Shown here: in pieces, positions 6,488 to 14,805 of the stretch
Layout of the letters: every line of letters starts with the position of its first letter
How positions within the stretch are numbered: position 1 is the stretch's first letter
Assembly (NCBI GenBank): GCA_021154515.1
Contig: JAJKIL010000025.1
Coordinates: forward strand, 1-21,112
Length of the DNA stretch: 21,112 nucleotides
From: Niastella sp.
GTDB lineage: Bacteria; Bacteroidota; Bacteroidia; Chitinophagales; Chitinophagaceae
Direction of reading: 5' to 3'
Notes under the pieces: generated by a model
What the model was told of the DNA's origin: nothing
Database searches by the model: none
Seen by the model: only the letters and a program-made list of their open reading frames with translations
Program-made: the position numbers and the translations under genes

Positions 6488-8953
6488 CTACAGGTCTTTA
6501 AATACCGTTTTCAATCCTTCACTCTTTACACCGATCACCGATTTGCCGCCATTGGTTTGTACGCGAATGATGGCGCGGCCATTGTATACCTGCACCAATC
6601 GTGATCCGCTCGATGTGCCCTGGTTATCGATCAGTTTACCATCACCGGCCAAACTAAACCGGATCCAGTTGGCAGCATCCAGACAAAGCACGCCTTTACT
6701 GTCTAACAGTTTTACCTGCATGGTAGCTATGCCGTTGGCTTCGCTGAGTTTTTCCAACATCAATCCGGCGGGTTTGCCCCATTTCTCTGTTTGGTATTGA
6801 AATTTTATGGAATCCCTTACTTCAATTTTTCCATTACGGGCAATTACCATTACTTCCTGGGCGCCTCCTTTTAATGGTACATTCCAGCGTAAACCTGCGG
6901 CAGGAAAATCCTGGCTGTTGCGTTTTTTAATTCCGTAACTCTTTCCATTTACAAACAATTCGGCTTCGGCACAATTGGAATATACTTTTATCATTTTCTC
7001 CTCATCTTCATTACCCCAGCGTACCGGCCAGGAATGGCCGTAAATATGCGCCATCGGTTGGGTGGTCCAATATGATTGAAATACGTAGTAGGCTTCTTTT
7101 TTTGTAAGATCGCGTTCCACTACGCCTTTCTGGTTCATATAAGGAACGGGATTATCGGGTCGAACGGGAGTTGAGAAATCCTTGAAGGGCCATTGGGCTG
7201 AACCTGTTAACCAGGGCATGGTTTCCTGTTCCTTTAAATGCCAGTCAACCAGGTTGCAGAGGTAGGTTTCGCTCCAATCGCCATCTTTCGATACGCGGGC
7301 AGCGCCACCATACAAACTTGCATCACCGGCCCGTTCATCGGCGCCACTACCGGTTTTTACTGTTTGCAACGCTTTATCGGGATTTTCTGAATGACGGCCG
7401 GCATGGCTATCGCCACCCCATTCCACATGCAAAAAATGATTTACTTTTTTAAATTCTTCTTCAGTAGCCTGTTTGTATTCGGTGAACAAACCGCGGTACC
7501 AGCCTGCCCAAATGGAGGGAGAGTATACATCAACGATATCTTTACAAAAATCGCAACGGCGAATGGCTGTTTTGCGGGATGCATCCAGGTGGTGCGACAG
7601 ATCATTCAACTCCTTCATAAAATTCCTGATCTGCTCTTTATCAAACTCAGGGAAATCGCCGGGCCAGTCGTTCTCATTTCCCATTCCCCAGATAATGATT
7701 GCCGGATGATTGTAATGCTGTTCAATCATATGGGTAAGCATGCGGCGCGCCTGATCTTTGTAAACAGGTCCCCCCAAACCACCACGGCACCAGGGAATTT
7801 CTTCCCAAACCAGGATGCCTAAACTATCGCAAAGATGTAGAATAATGCGTGATTGCTGATAATGTCCGAGGCGAATAAAGTTAACGCCCATCTCTTTCAT
7901 CATAATCATTTCCCGGCGCATCATCTCTTCTGTCATGGCAGCTGCTACGCCGGCCTGGTCTTCGTGCCGGTGGGTACCGCGTAATAACAGCCGTTGTCCA
8001 TTCAGCATAAATGGTCCATGATCTACGAACTCAAAATTGCGGAAACCTATTTTTTCTTTTTGAATAGAACTGCCTTCCGCAGTGGTTACGGTTGCTTCCA
8101 CCGTATACAGCAATGGTTTTTGCGGCGACCACAATTGTGGTGTTTTCAGCGTGAAATCAGCTAGGTGAATATCACCGGTTAATGTAGTCAGCGGGACTTC
8201 TTTTTGCTGAACGGGTTTTCCGGTGGGGTCTATGAGTTTTATGAGAACGGACAGCCTCCCCCCGGCCCCCTCCGGTGGAGGGGGGGTGGAAAACCTCGCG
8301 ATTACTGCTACATTTCCTAATTTCCCAAATTTATCTGTTTCGGTTTTTGCGAACAGTTTGTCTATAGCTAATGATGGTGTATATACAAGGTTTAGGTAGC
8401 GGTAAATTCCGCCATATACGTTAAAATCCGACAAATTAGAAGGGATCATCTCCAGGTCCCTTGAATTATCGGTTTTGATGGCGATGGGAATTTTTCCCTT
8501 GAACTGGCTTTGAAAGACGGACATTTTTTTAAATGCCGCTACGGCGTCCGTAATATCTACCGACCATTCATCGTACCCACCGGTATGCGACCCAACTTTG
8601 GTAGTGTACACATATACATCCGTTTTCTGTCCGGCGCCTTCAAAAAAAAGCAGGGTACGGCCATTGGTGTATGGATTATTGATATCAAGCTGTGTTCTGT
8701 ACCAGGCGGGGCCCTGGTAATAATTTACATCCGGATCAACTGCATCTTCTGCATTTACACAATGCGGCAGTTGCACTGGCATCCATAAGGGAACGCTTTC
8801 CGGGTTTCCTTTGCCTACCGGTCGCATTATTTCCCAAATGCCGCCTACATCCTGTTTTAAAAATTCCCAATTACCTGTTAAACGGGTCGATTGCTGGGCA
8901 CGGGCTGATGCGTTCACCATCAGCAATAAAAACAACCATTTGAGTTTCTGCAT
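6488..8953 (-). CDS. GH2 glycoside hydrolase (beta-galactosidase-like) with in-frame palindromic insert
   Basis: This 821-aa exported enzyme has the signal peptide MQKLKWLFLLLMVNASARAQQ. The order is sugar-binding domain (about 25-190, with the motif WYRTQ), immunoglobulin-like domain (about 195-305), TIM barrel (about 310-600), and C-terminal DUF4982-like and GH2 domain-5-like parts (VYSNCAEAELFVNGKS near 655-670; GDGKLIDN near 770). The acid/base is Glu427 in WGMGNEND and the nucleophile is Glu511 in LHVEWGGD, both intact, so it should be a retaining beta-glycosidase. Beta-galactosidase is the likeliest activity; beta-glucuronidase or arabinopyranosidase is possible. Residues 224-233 (PPPPEGAGGR) are encoded by a GC-rich palindromic element that also occurs in intergenic DNA; it sits between strands of the second domain, so folding may be unaffected. 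It is the first enzyme gene after the susC/susD/FAS1 unit, from which it is separated by 242 bp. Confidence 0.93.
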   Translation of the reverse strand: MQKLKWLFLLLMVNASARAQQSTRLTGNWEFLKQDVGGIWEIMRPVGKGNPESVPLWMPVQLPHCVNAEDAVDPDVNYYQGPAWYRTQLDINNPYTNGRTLLFFEGAGQKTDVYVYTTKVGSHTGGYDEWSVDITDAVAAFKKMSVFQSQFKGKIPIAIKTDNSRDLEMIPSNLSDFNVYGGIYRYLNLVYTPSLAIDKLFAKTETDKFGKLGNVAVIARFSTPPPPEGAGGRLSVLIKLIDPTGKPVQQKEVPLTTLTGDIHLADFTLKTPQLWSPQKPLLYTVEATVTTAEGSSIQKEKIGFRNFEFVDHGPFMLNGQRLLLRGTHRHEDQAGVAAAMTEEMMRREMIMMKEMGVNFIRLGHYQQSRIILHLCDSLGILVWEEIPWCRGGLGGPVYKDQARRMLTHMIEQHYNHPAIIIWGMGNENDWPGDFPEFDKEQIRNFMKELNDLSHHLDASRKTAIRRCDFCKDIVDVYSPSIWAGWYRGLFTEYKQATEEEFKKVNHFLHVEWGGDSHAGRHSENPDKALQTVKTGSGADERAGDASLYGGAARVSKDGDWSETYLCNLVDWHLKEQETMPWLTGSAQWPFKDFSTPVRPDNPVPYMNQKGVVERDLTKKEAYYVFQSYWTTQPMAHIYGHSWPVRWGNEDEEKMIKVYSNCAEAELFVNGKSYGIKKRNSQDFPAAGLRWNVPLKGGAQEVMVIARNGKIEVRDSIKFQYQTEKWGKPAGLMLEKLSEANGIATMQVKLLDSKGVLCLDAANWIRFSLAGDGKLIDNQGTSSGSRLVQVYNGRAIIRVQTNGGKSVIGVKSEGLKTVFKDL
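8254..8287. repeat. GC-rich palindromic element, copy B, inside the GH2 gene
   Basis: This copy reads GCCTCCCCCC-GG-CCCCCTCC-GGT-GGAGGGGGGG on the plus strand, differing from copy A (429-462) at only a few bases. It lies within the GH2 coding sequence and keeps the frame, coding for the proline/glycine-rich loop PPPPEGAGGR at residues 224-233. Flanking residues (VAVIARF before, LSVLIKLIDPTGK after) look like two beta-strands normally joined by a short turn. Confidence 0.8.
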
Positions 8954-8970
8954 TATTCACTACGTTTTTG

Positions 8971-9004
8971 CCCCCTCCCTGCCTCCCCACTGCTGGGGGA
9001 GGAG
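8971..9004. repeat. GC-rich palindromic element, copy C (diverged)
   Basis: The sequence CCCCCTCCCT-GCCTCCCCACTGCTGGGGGAGG keeps the layout of copies A and B: a pyrimidine block followed by a hairpin with CTCCCC/GGGGAG arms. It is placed 17 bp upstream of the GH2 start codon, on the 5' leader of that gene. It is less similar than A is to B, so membership of the same family is probable rather than certain. Confidence 0.55.
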
Positions 9005-9066
9005 ATGAGATAAAAGGGGAATAAGATTACGCCGAAAGATAAGTAAGAACCTTACTCCAGTACTCA

Positions 9067-9080
9067 GATTGTACGCAATC
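9067..9080. promoter_or_regulatory. Short dyad upstream of GH2
   Basis: GATTG-TACG-CAATC is a 14-bp dyad in the spacer between the FAS1 gene and GH2, downstream (minus direction) of the hairpin at 9116-9153. It could be an operator or a small RNA stem. No convincing -33/-7 pair was found next to it, so the role is uncertain. Confidence 0.25.
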
Positions 9081-9104
9081 GTTTCCGGGTTGCATCTATT
9101 TTGT

Positions 9105-9153
9105 AAAAACTTAAAATTCTGACCCCGAACTATTGGTAGTCCAGGGCCAGAAT
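9105..9153 (-). terminator. Hairpin between FAS1 gene and GH2: terminator or attenuator
   Basis: On the minus strand, ATTCTGGCCCTGGAC (9153-9139) pairs along all 15 positions with GTTCGGGGTCAGAAT (9130-9116) around an 8-nt loop. Three of the pairs are G-U, so the helix is good only in the minus-strand RNA. It is followed by TTTAAGTTTTT. This looks like an intrinsic terminator or attenuator 43 bp after the FAS1-protein stop, separating the susC/susD/FAS1 part from the enzyme genes. The U-tract is interrupted by AAG, so partial read-through is likely. Confidence 0.65.
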
Positions 9154-9195
9154 CGCAATTTTAAAAAAAACACAATTTTTCAATAAAGCCCACGC

Positions 9196-9870
9196 TTATT
9201 TTACCCCATACTCCACTACTCTGTCCATCACATGTATTGGGCCATTGTCGCTTAATATACCAGATGTACGGCCAATGGTAACCCGAACGCTGTTGATAAA
9301 ATCATTCACTCTCACTTTTGAATCCCGGTCATTCGACAACAAAAGGTACATATCACTTCCGGGGTTAGCGGCATCGGCTCCTTCAGGCAGCAGCGTTTTT
9401 ACCTGCACATTTTCTGAACCGAGGTTATCATAACTGTATTCTCCCTGCACGATCAAATATAATAACCAGTTTTTAACCTGTTGCGGCGTATACTGCGACC
9501 AACTTTTGGCCACGGCATTGTTCACTTTATAACGGCCCCAATAACAATCGGTAGCAGTTGCCTGGGCGGCCCTGAAAACAGCGTCGTTATGCAGAAAAAT
9601 AAAGGTCCTTCCTGGTTGCACATATTCGTTGGTATCGATACCTGAATAAATAATGGCATCGTACATGCCTTTGAAAATAGTATCTGGCTGGTTCAATATG
9701 CTTCGTTCCTTTAAATACTGCCAGGCAGTTTTATTAATATGTGGATCAAGCGTACTGGTTTTATGATCGGTATTCTTCTGCAATTCCAGGCCCGCAATTT
9801 TTTTGCAACCTGTAATACAAACTATCAGTAAACCAATAAACAGCGTGCTATATATAATTTGATGCTTCAT
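9196..9870 (-). CDS. FAS1 (fasciclin)-domain lipoprotein in SusE/F position
   Basis: This 224-aa protein begins with an SPII signal (MKHQIIYSTLFIGLLIVCITGC-KK), so Cys22 would be lipidated; the GCKK context is like that of the SusD here. The rest looks like a single FAS1 fold: TFIFLHNDAVF (about 88-98) resembles the H1 box, and GPIHVMDRVVEYG near the C-terminus resembles the H2 box. It follows susD by 28 bp, where SusE/F-type surface glycan-binding proteins are usually encoded, so it may help bind the substrate at the cell surface. No enzymatic residues are visible. FAS1 membership is by motif only and the sugar-binding role is inference from position. Confidence 0.75.
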   Translation of the reverse strand: MKHQIIYSTLFIGLLIVCITGCKKIAGLELQKNTDHKTSTLDPHINKTAWQYLKERSILNQPDTIFKGMYDAIIYSGIDTNEYVQPGRTFIFLHNDAVFRAAQATATDCYWGRYKVNNAVAKSWSQYTPQQVKNWLLYLIVQGEYSYDNLGSENVQVKTLLPEGADAANPGSDMYLLLSNDRDSKVRVNDFINSVRVTIGRTSGILSDNGPIHVMDRVVEYGVK

Positions 9871-9898
9871 TGTTATCGCTTTCTTTTTTACAAATAGG

Positions 9899-11353
9899 TT
9901 ATTCCGAGTAGGGTTCGTTTTGGCGAAGTAATGTGTTCCTGTTCAACGCCTGTCGTGAAATTGGCCAGAGTATTTTCCGTGGATCATTAAACCCGGTTTG
10001 ACTGATACCCAGTAATTTCTGGCGATTGCGTATTAGCGGGTCCATTGTTTCTAACACCCGGCCCGTTCTAACGAGGTCAAACCAGCGTTTTCCTTCGGCA
10101 AAAAGTTCTAATTGGCGTTCATTCAGTACGGCTGTCTCCACATCGCGATCGGTGGGGTAATCGGCAGGAACCAATGGCGTTAGTCCCCTGAGCGTACGGA
10201 TGCGATTTACAATGGTAAATACAGGCGCTTTATTGGCGCTGGTTTTATTCAGCGCTTCGGCACGTAATAACAGCACATCGGCCATGCGGTACAACGGTAA
10301 TAACGCACTATTCAACGCATTGGTGGGGTATAGCACTTTGTTCGAACTATTCAGCGGATAGAATTTGCCAATCTGGATAATTCTTGTACCAGCAGTCACC
10401 AAAGCAGTGTCGTAGGTAACAGCCCGGCGGATATCGTTCTTATTGCTTTCATAACGCATGAAGACTGTACTGTCGATATAATAGTTGGAGGTGTTGCTGC
10501 CCGATCCTATTTTGGAGATACCGTTTCCTCCATCATGTGAATCCCAGTATAGGCTCCAGATGGCTTCTTTAGTATTGGCCGGATCGAGAAATATTTTTTT
10601 CCAGTCGGTAGAATTACTAGCGGAAACATCATACTTAAAAGACAGGTTAATCAAATTTTGAGAAGACTCCAGGGCTTTCGCATAATCCAATTTCCACATA
10701 TATACATCTGTTTGCAGTGCAAGAATGGCCCCTGCATTCATTTCCCATACAGTGACGTTTGTTTTATCAACCAAACTGTAGGCTTTTACCAGGTCAGGAA
10801 TAATGATATTGTTCAGGATTGAATCAGCACCTGATCTGGGTGCCAGCGGATCTTCAGTCAGGCTTTCATAAGGTTCCAGCCGAACCGGCACTCCGCCCCA
10901 CAGGCGGATGGCATAAAAATACATATAAGCCCGGATGGCGTATGCCTGCGCCAGATAATTGTTCCGCACAATCTGGGTAAAACTCGACGTTAAGGCAATT
11001 TCGGGTATATACTTAATGGCCAAGTTGGCACGGCCGATGGTAAAATATAAATTGCTCCAGTTGGCCGCTCCGTTCAGCGAATTCAATCCATTAAGTGTTA
11101 CGTTGATCTGGTTTTCACCCGTACCACCATACGTAAAGTTGTCTGAGCGGGCATCGCCCCAATCGGTATAATTGCCATTCAGTGTTTTTTGAACACCATC
11201 ATATATGGCCGCTACACCAGACTTAGCATCATCGGCAGATTTCCAAAAGCTTTCAGGCCCCAGGTCAGAAATAGGTTCCTGGTTCAAAAATTTTTTACAT
11301 CCTGCACTGGTAATCAAACCCAGTGCTGCTATATAATAGAGGAGTTTTTTCAT
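9899..11353 (-). CDS. SusD/RagB-family nutrient-binding outer-membrane lipoprotein
   Basis: This 484-aa protein has the lipoprotein signal MKKLLYYIAALGLITSAGC-KK (Cys19). It shows the family features: N-terminal FLNQEPISDLGPESFWKSADDA, TPR-like helices with the AYAIRAYMYFYAIRLWGGVPVR segment (about 137-158), and a C-terminal NERQLELFAEGKRWFDLVRTGR segment. SusD proteins sit as a lid on the SusC barrel and bind glycan at the cell surface. The gene starts 11 bp after the SusC stop, as is standard for the pair. Length is within the family range. The bound glycan cannot be read from sequence; the adjacent enzymes suggest a fucosylated, uronic-acid-containing one. Confidence 0.97.
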   Translation of the reverse strand: MKKLLYYIAALGLITSAGCKKFLNQEPISDLGPESFWKSADDAKSGVAAIYDGVQKTLNGNYTDWGDARSDNFTYGGTGENQINVTLNGLNSLNGAANWSNLYFTIGRANLAIKYIPEIALTSSFTQIVRNNYLAQAYAIRAYMYFYAIRLWGGVPVRLEPYESLTEDPLAPRSGADSILNNIIIPDLVKAYSLVDKTNVTVWEMNAGAILALQTDVYMWKLDYAKALESSQNLINLSFKYDVSASNSTDWKKIFLDPANTKEAIWSLYWDSHDGGNGISKIGSGSNTSNYYIDSTVFMRYESNKNDIRRAVTYDTALVTAGTRIIQIGKFYPLNSSNKVLYPTNALNSALLPLYRMADVLLLRAEALNKTSANKAPVFTIVNRIRTLRGLTPLVPADYPTDRDVETAVLNERQLELFAEGKRWFDLVRTGRVLETMDPLIRNRQKLLGISQTGFNDPRKILWPISRQALNRNTLLRQNEPYSE

Positions 11354-11364
11354 TTCATTACATT

Positions 11365-14300
11365 TTAAAAGTTCAGGTTAATACCGGCGCCAAATTCTCT
11401 TTTCCGCGGATAGCGGCCATTGTCCTGCCCCATTTGCAACGCGTTATTGAAAGCAATTTCAGGGTCATACCAGAAGTAGTTGGTCCAGGTAAGCAAATTA
11501 TTACCATACAGGTACACGGTGGCACCCTTCATTTTTGCTTTGGACATGATGTTTTGAGGCAATGTATACGACAGGCGCACATTACGCAGGCGAATGAACG
11601 AAGCATCTTCCAGGTACTGACTGCTTAATTCCCGTGCATTACCCATACCATTGTTTTTTGCTACGGCCCATTTGGTAACATCACCCTGATGCCACCAGGA
11701 ATCTCGGATGTATTCGGGATCGGGCGTTACATTGCTGGTAGCATTGGTATTCAACTGCTGGCGGCCACGGTCGTACAACAACCCGCCCCAGCTTACATAA
11801 ATATTGAATGACAGGCTGAAATTTTTATAAGAAAATTGATTGGACAAACCGGCTATCCATTTAGGCTGGGCATTGCCGAGCGGAACCCGGTCGGCGTCGT
11901 CAATCACACTATCCCTGTTATTGTTCGCCCATATCATATCACCCCCCTTCAAAACATTTCCCTGCGTTTTCAACTGGTTTATATGGCCATTGTATGCTTT
12001 GCCATTGAGCGTATAACCATTAAAAGTACCAGCGGTGAACACGGGAGTCAGTTGCTCCCAATCATCGGTGTAGGCATTTGATTCATCATATTGATATACA
12101 CCCAGCGCCTGCCAGCCATAGAAATCACCTAAACGCTGCCCCTCCTGGGTGATCCAGTTAGTAGCGGCAATGGGCACGCCGCCATACAGGCTTTTAATGG
12201 TTGCATTATTGAACGACATGTTATAAATGACGTTCCAGGAGAACTTATTATTACGTACCGGGTAACCATTTACTATGAATTCAAAGCCCTTGTTTTGAAT
12301 GGAACCGATATTTACATTCACTTCCTCGAAGCCGGATTCGTAGGGCAGGGGCGCCTGATACAGCAATTTATCAGTTATCTTATTATAATAATCAGCTGTA
12401 ATGGTCAGGCGGCCATGTAAGAACGTGAGGTCCATTCCCAGGTTGAATTGTTTTGTTTCTTCCCAGCTTAAAGCAGGGTTACCGAAAGTGGCAGAAGGCG
12501 CTACCCCTGAAACACCATTATACCAGTTACCAGTTGGGTTATCGTCATTGCTACCGAATGTATACGTTCTGATGGCATCATATTCTCCGATCCTGTCATT
12601 GCCTGTTAAACCCCAGCTGGCGCGGATCTTTCCTTCATCGAGGTATTTTGTAACCCATTGCATAAAATTCTCTTCAGTAAAGCGCCACCCAACCGAAGCG
12701 GAAGGAAAGTAACCCCAGCGGTTTTGTTTACCAAATTTTGAAGAGGCATCTGCCCTGAAATTACTATTAAAGAGGTATTTCCCTTTATAGCTATATCCCA
12801 ACCGGCCAAACGCCGAAACAGAAGTATATCGTTTTTCCAGCGTATTTGGCGGCGTACCATATAGCTGTGGTGAATTGAGTGTTGTAACCTCTTCTGTAAC
12901 ATAATTGGTTCCCAATATATTTGTTCCACGCTGAAAATTACGGTCGGCACTCACGCCCAACACGCCGGTTAAAGTATGGTCACCGGCCAGTGTTTTATTA
13001 TAGTTTAAATAAGCCTGGGTCATCCAGTAAGTTTTCCACTGCTGTTCATCACTGCCGTCATTGTCAATCGTTGTATTACTTAATAATTTTGGTGAGAATG
13101 TCAGGTGATGCATGTAATTGGCGTTTACATTGGCATCTACTGTCAGTTTCAATTCAGGCAGGAACTGATAACTAATATAATTATAGAAGTTTCCATCCAG
13201 GGTCTGGTATTCATTTTTTCGTAACAGGGCCTCCGCTACAGGATTTCTTCGGCCACCGATCTGAGTGGCCAGGCTTCCATCGGGAAAAAACACCCGAAAG
13301 TTTGGCGGACGCTGAATGGCCTGGTTCAGGGTATTGCCTTCATTGATCCGGTTTTCGCTTGTGTACGAAAACTGTATGCGGTTACCATACGTAAGTTTCG
13401 GCGTTGCTTTATAATCTATGTTGAATCGTCCGCGAATGGCCTTGGCCCAGCTATTGATGATAATTCCTTCGTCATCCAAATAACCCAGGCTTCCGTAATA
13501 ATTTACATTAGGTGAGCCACCGCTCAGGCTCAAATCAACCTGCTGGCGTTTGGCAGTTTTTGTCAGTTGGTCCTGGTAATCATTATCTGCATTGAACGAA
13601 GGGTTTAATGAATCGGTATTTAAACCGCCACCGGTACCATTGGTACTACGCTTCTGATCCAGCAAACGGCGTTCGGCTGCATTTGATTGTGGTATTTTAT
13701 GCGACAACTGGCTTGCGCTGGTGAGGTAACGCACATCGAGCGTAGGCCTTCCCTCTCTGCCTTTTTTGGTGGTAATAATCACCACACCATTGGCTGAACG
13801 GGAACCATAGATCGCTGCAGAGGCCGCATCTTTTAATACTTCAATAGATTCTATGTCGTTGGGGTTAATACCGTTTATATCTACACCCTGGGCGCCATCT
13901 ACAATATACAGCGGGTCTGCGCCGCCCTGTAAGGTGCCGATGCCACGGATACGCACAGAACTGGCTGCTCCGGGGCGGCCCGATTCCTGGGCAATTTGAA
14001 GACCTGGCGCCTGTCCCTGCAAGGCATCCGTGATATTTACTGCCTGCCTTTCCTGAATTTGTTTTGCGCTAACAGAAGAAATGGCTCCGGTAACATCTTT
14101 CTTTCGCTGGGTACCGTATCCAATTACCACCACTTCATCCATAGAAGTATTACCGGCGCTTAAAATAACAGTAACGTCGGTTTGGGTACCTACCGTTATT
14201 TCTTTGGAGATGTAGCCAACTGAAGAAAACACCAATACTGATTTTGATCCGGGAACCGTAAGACTGAATTTACCTTCATTGTTGGTGCTGGTGCCTACAG

Positions 14301-14484
14301 TGGTTCCTTTTACTGTAACAGTAATAGCACCCAATCCTTTTCCATTGGCCTCTTTTACCGTTCCACGAACGGTAGTGTTTTGTGCAAATGTGGGGTGTAA
14401 ACAACCAATAAGAATCAGAAGTAGAATAAGTACCCGGCGTGGTGGGGCAATAAAACGCCAGGAAGAAAATGATTTCTTTTTCAT
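11365..14484 (-). CDS. SusC/RagA-family TonB-dependent outer-membrane porin
   Basis: This 1039-aa importer has a signal peptide (MKKKSFSSWRFIAPPRRVLI... to PTFAQ, about 1-35). A carboxypeptidase-regulatory-like domain follows (TTVRGTVKEANGKGLGAITV, about 37-110), then a TonB-box-like DEVVVIGYG (116-124), the plug domain with the SusC signature SIEVLKDAASAAIYGSRSA (213-231) and NGVVIITTKKG, and a 22-strand-type barrel ending in REFGAGINLNF. It imports oligosaccharides across the outer membrane using TonB energy. No N-terminal anti-sigma-interacting extension (STN) is seen, so transport alone rather than sigma signalling is expected. It is the first gene of the PUL, reading away from a 321-bp divergent region. 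Confidence 0.97.
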   Translation of the reverse strand: MKKKSFSSWRFIAPPRRVLILLLILIGCLHPTFAQNTTVRGTVKEANGKGLGAITVTVKGTTVGTSTNNEGKFSLTVPGSKSVLVFSSVGYISKEITVGTQTDVTVILSAGNTSMDEVVVIGYGTQRKKDVTGAISSVSAKQIQERQAVNITDALQGQAPGLQIAQESGRPGAASSVRIRGIGTLQGGADPLYIVDGAQGVDINGINPNDIESIEVLKDAASAAIYGSRSANGVVIITTKKGREGRPTLDVRYLTSASQLSHKIPQSNAAERRLLDQKRSTNGTGGGLNTDSLNPSFNADNDYQDQLTKTAKRQQVDLSLSGGSPNVNYYGSLGYLDDEGIIINSWAKAIRGRFNIDYKATPKLTYGNRIQFSYTSENRINEGNTLNQAIQRPPNFRVFFPDGSLATQIGGRRNPVAEALLRKNEYQTLDGNFYNYISYQFLPELKLTVDANVNANYMHHLTFSPKLLSNTTIDNDGSDEQQWKTYWMTQAYLNYNKTLAGDHTLTGVLGVSADRNFQRGTNILGTNYVTEEVTTLNSPQLYGTPPNTLEKRYTSVSAFGRLGYSYKGKYLFNSNFRADASSKFGKQNRWGYFPSASVGWRFTEENFMQWVTKYLDEGKIRASWGLTGNDRIGEYDAIRTYTFGSNDDNPTGNWYNGVSGVAPSATFGNPALSWEETKQFNLGMDLTFLHGRLTITADYYNKITDKLLYQAPLPYESGFEEVNVNIGSIQNKGFEFIVNGYPVRNNKFSWNVIYNMSFNNATIKSLYGGVPIAATNWITQEGQRLGDFYGWQALGVYQYDESNAYTDDWEQLTPVFTAGTFNGYTLNGKAYNGHINQLKTQGNVLKGGDMIWANNNRDSVIDDADRVPLGNAQPKWIAGLSNQFSYKNFSLSFNIYVSWGGLLYDRGRQQLNTNATSNVTPDPEYIRDSWWHQGDVTKWAVAKNNGMGNARELSSQYLEDASFIRLRNVRLSYTLPQNIMSKAKMKGATVYLYGNNLLTWTNYFWYDPEIAFNNALQMGQDNGRYPRKREFGAGINLNF

Positions 14485-14805
14485 ACAGCAGTTAGTTTTT
14501 TACATATCACACCCCTGCTCAATACAGTGTGAAATGTAGTCGGTTTATACAATAGAGTTTATAGTGCAACTACTGCAAGTAAGGAAGTATTTATGTTGCT
14601 GAATGTTGCTAAATTGACAATATGGTAAGCTATATTAACATTTGGTGATTTTTAGCAAACGCTTTAATCTTATCTTAATCAGTCCGCTACGTAAATAAAA
14701 AACCGTGATGCGGAGTAATTTCAACATTGATTTATGTTTTTCTGATAGTTACGCTTACTTTTTTCGGGGCATAATTTTTTATGCATTCTTTATAAAACTC
14801 CGGTT
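14485..14805. promoter_or_regulatory. Divergent intergenic region with direct repeat ATGTTGCT
   Basis: This AT-rich spacer lies between susC (minus) and the acidic-protein gene (plus) and must carry both promoters. It contains a direct repeat ATGTTGCT at 14593-14600 and 14603-14610, one helical turn apart, about 110 bp upstream of the susC start; this is a candidate activator site. On the plus strand, ATTG (14612-14616 region) followed about 20 bp later by AACATTTG is a near match to the Bacteroidota -33/-7 pattern (TTG...TAnnTTTG), but it is some 160 bp from the plus-strand start. No consensus minus-strand -7 was found. No small gene or RNA was recognised. Confidence 0.4.
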
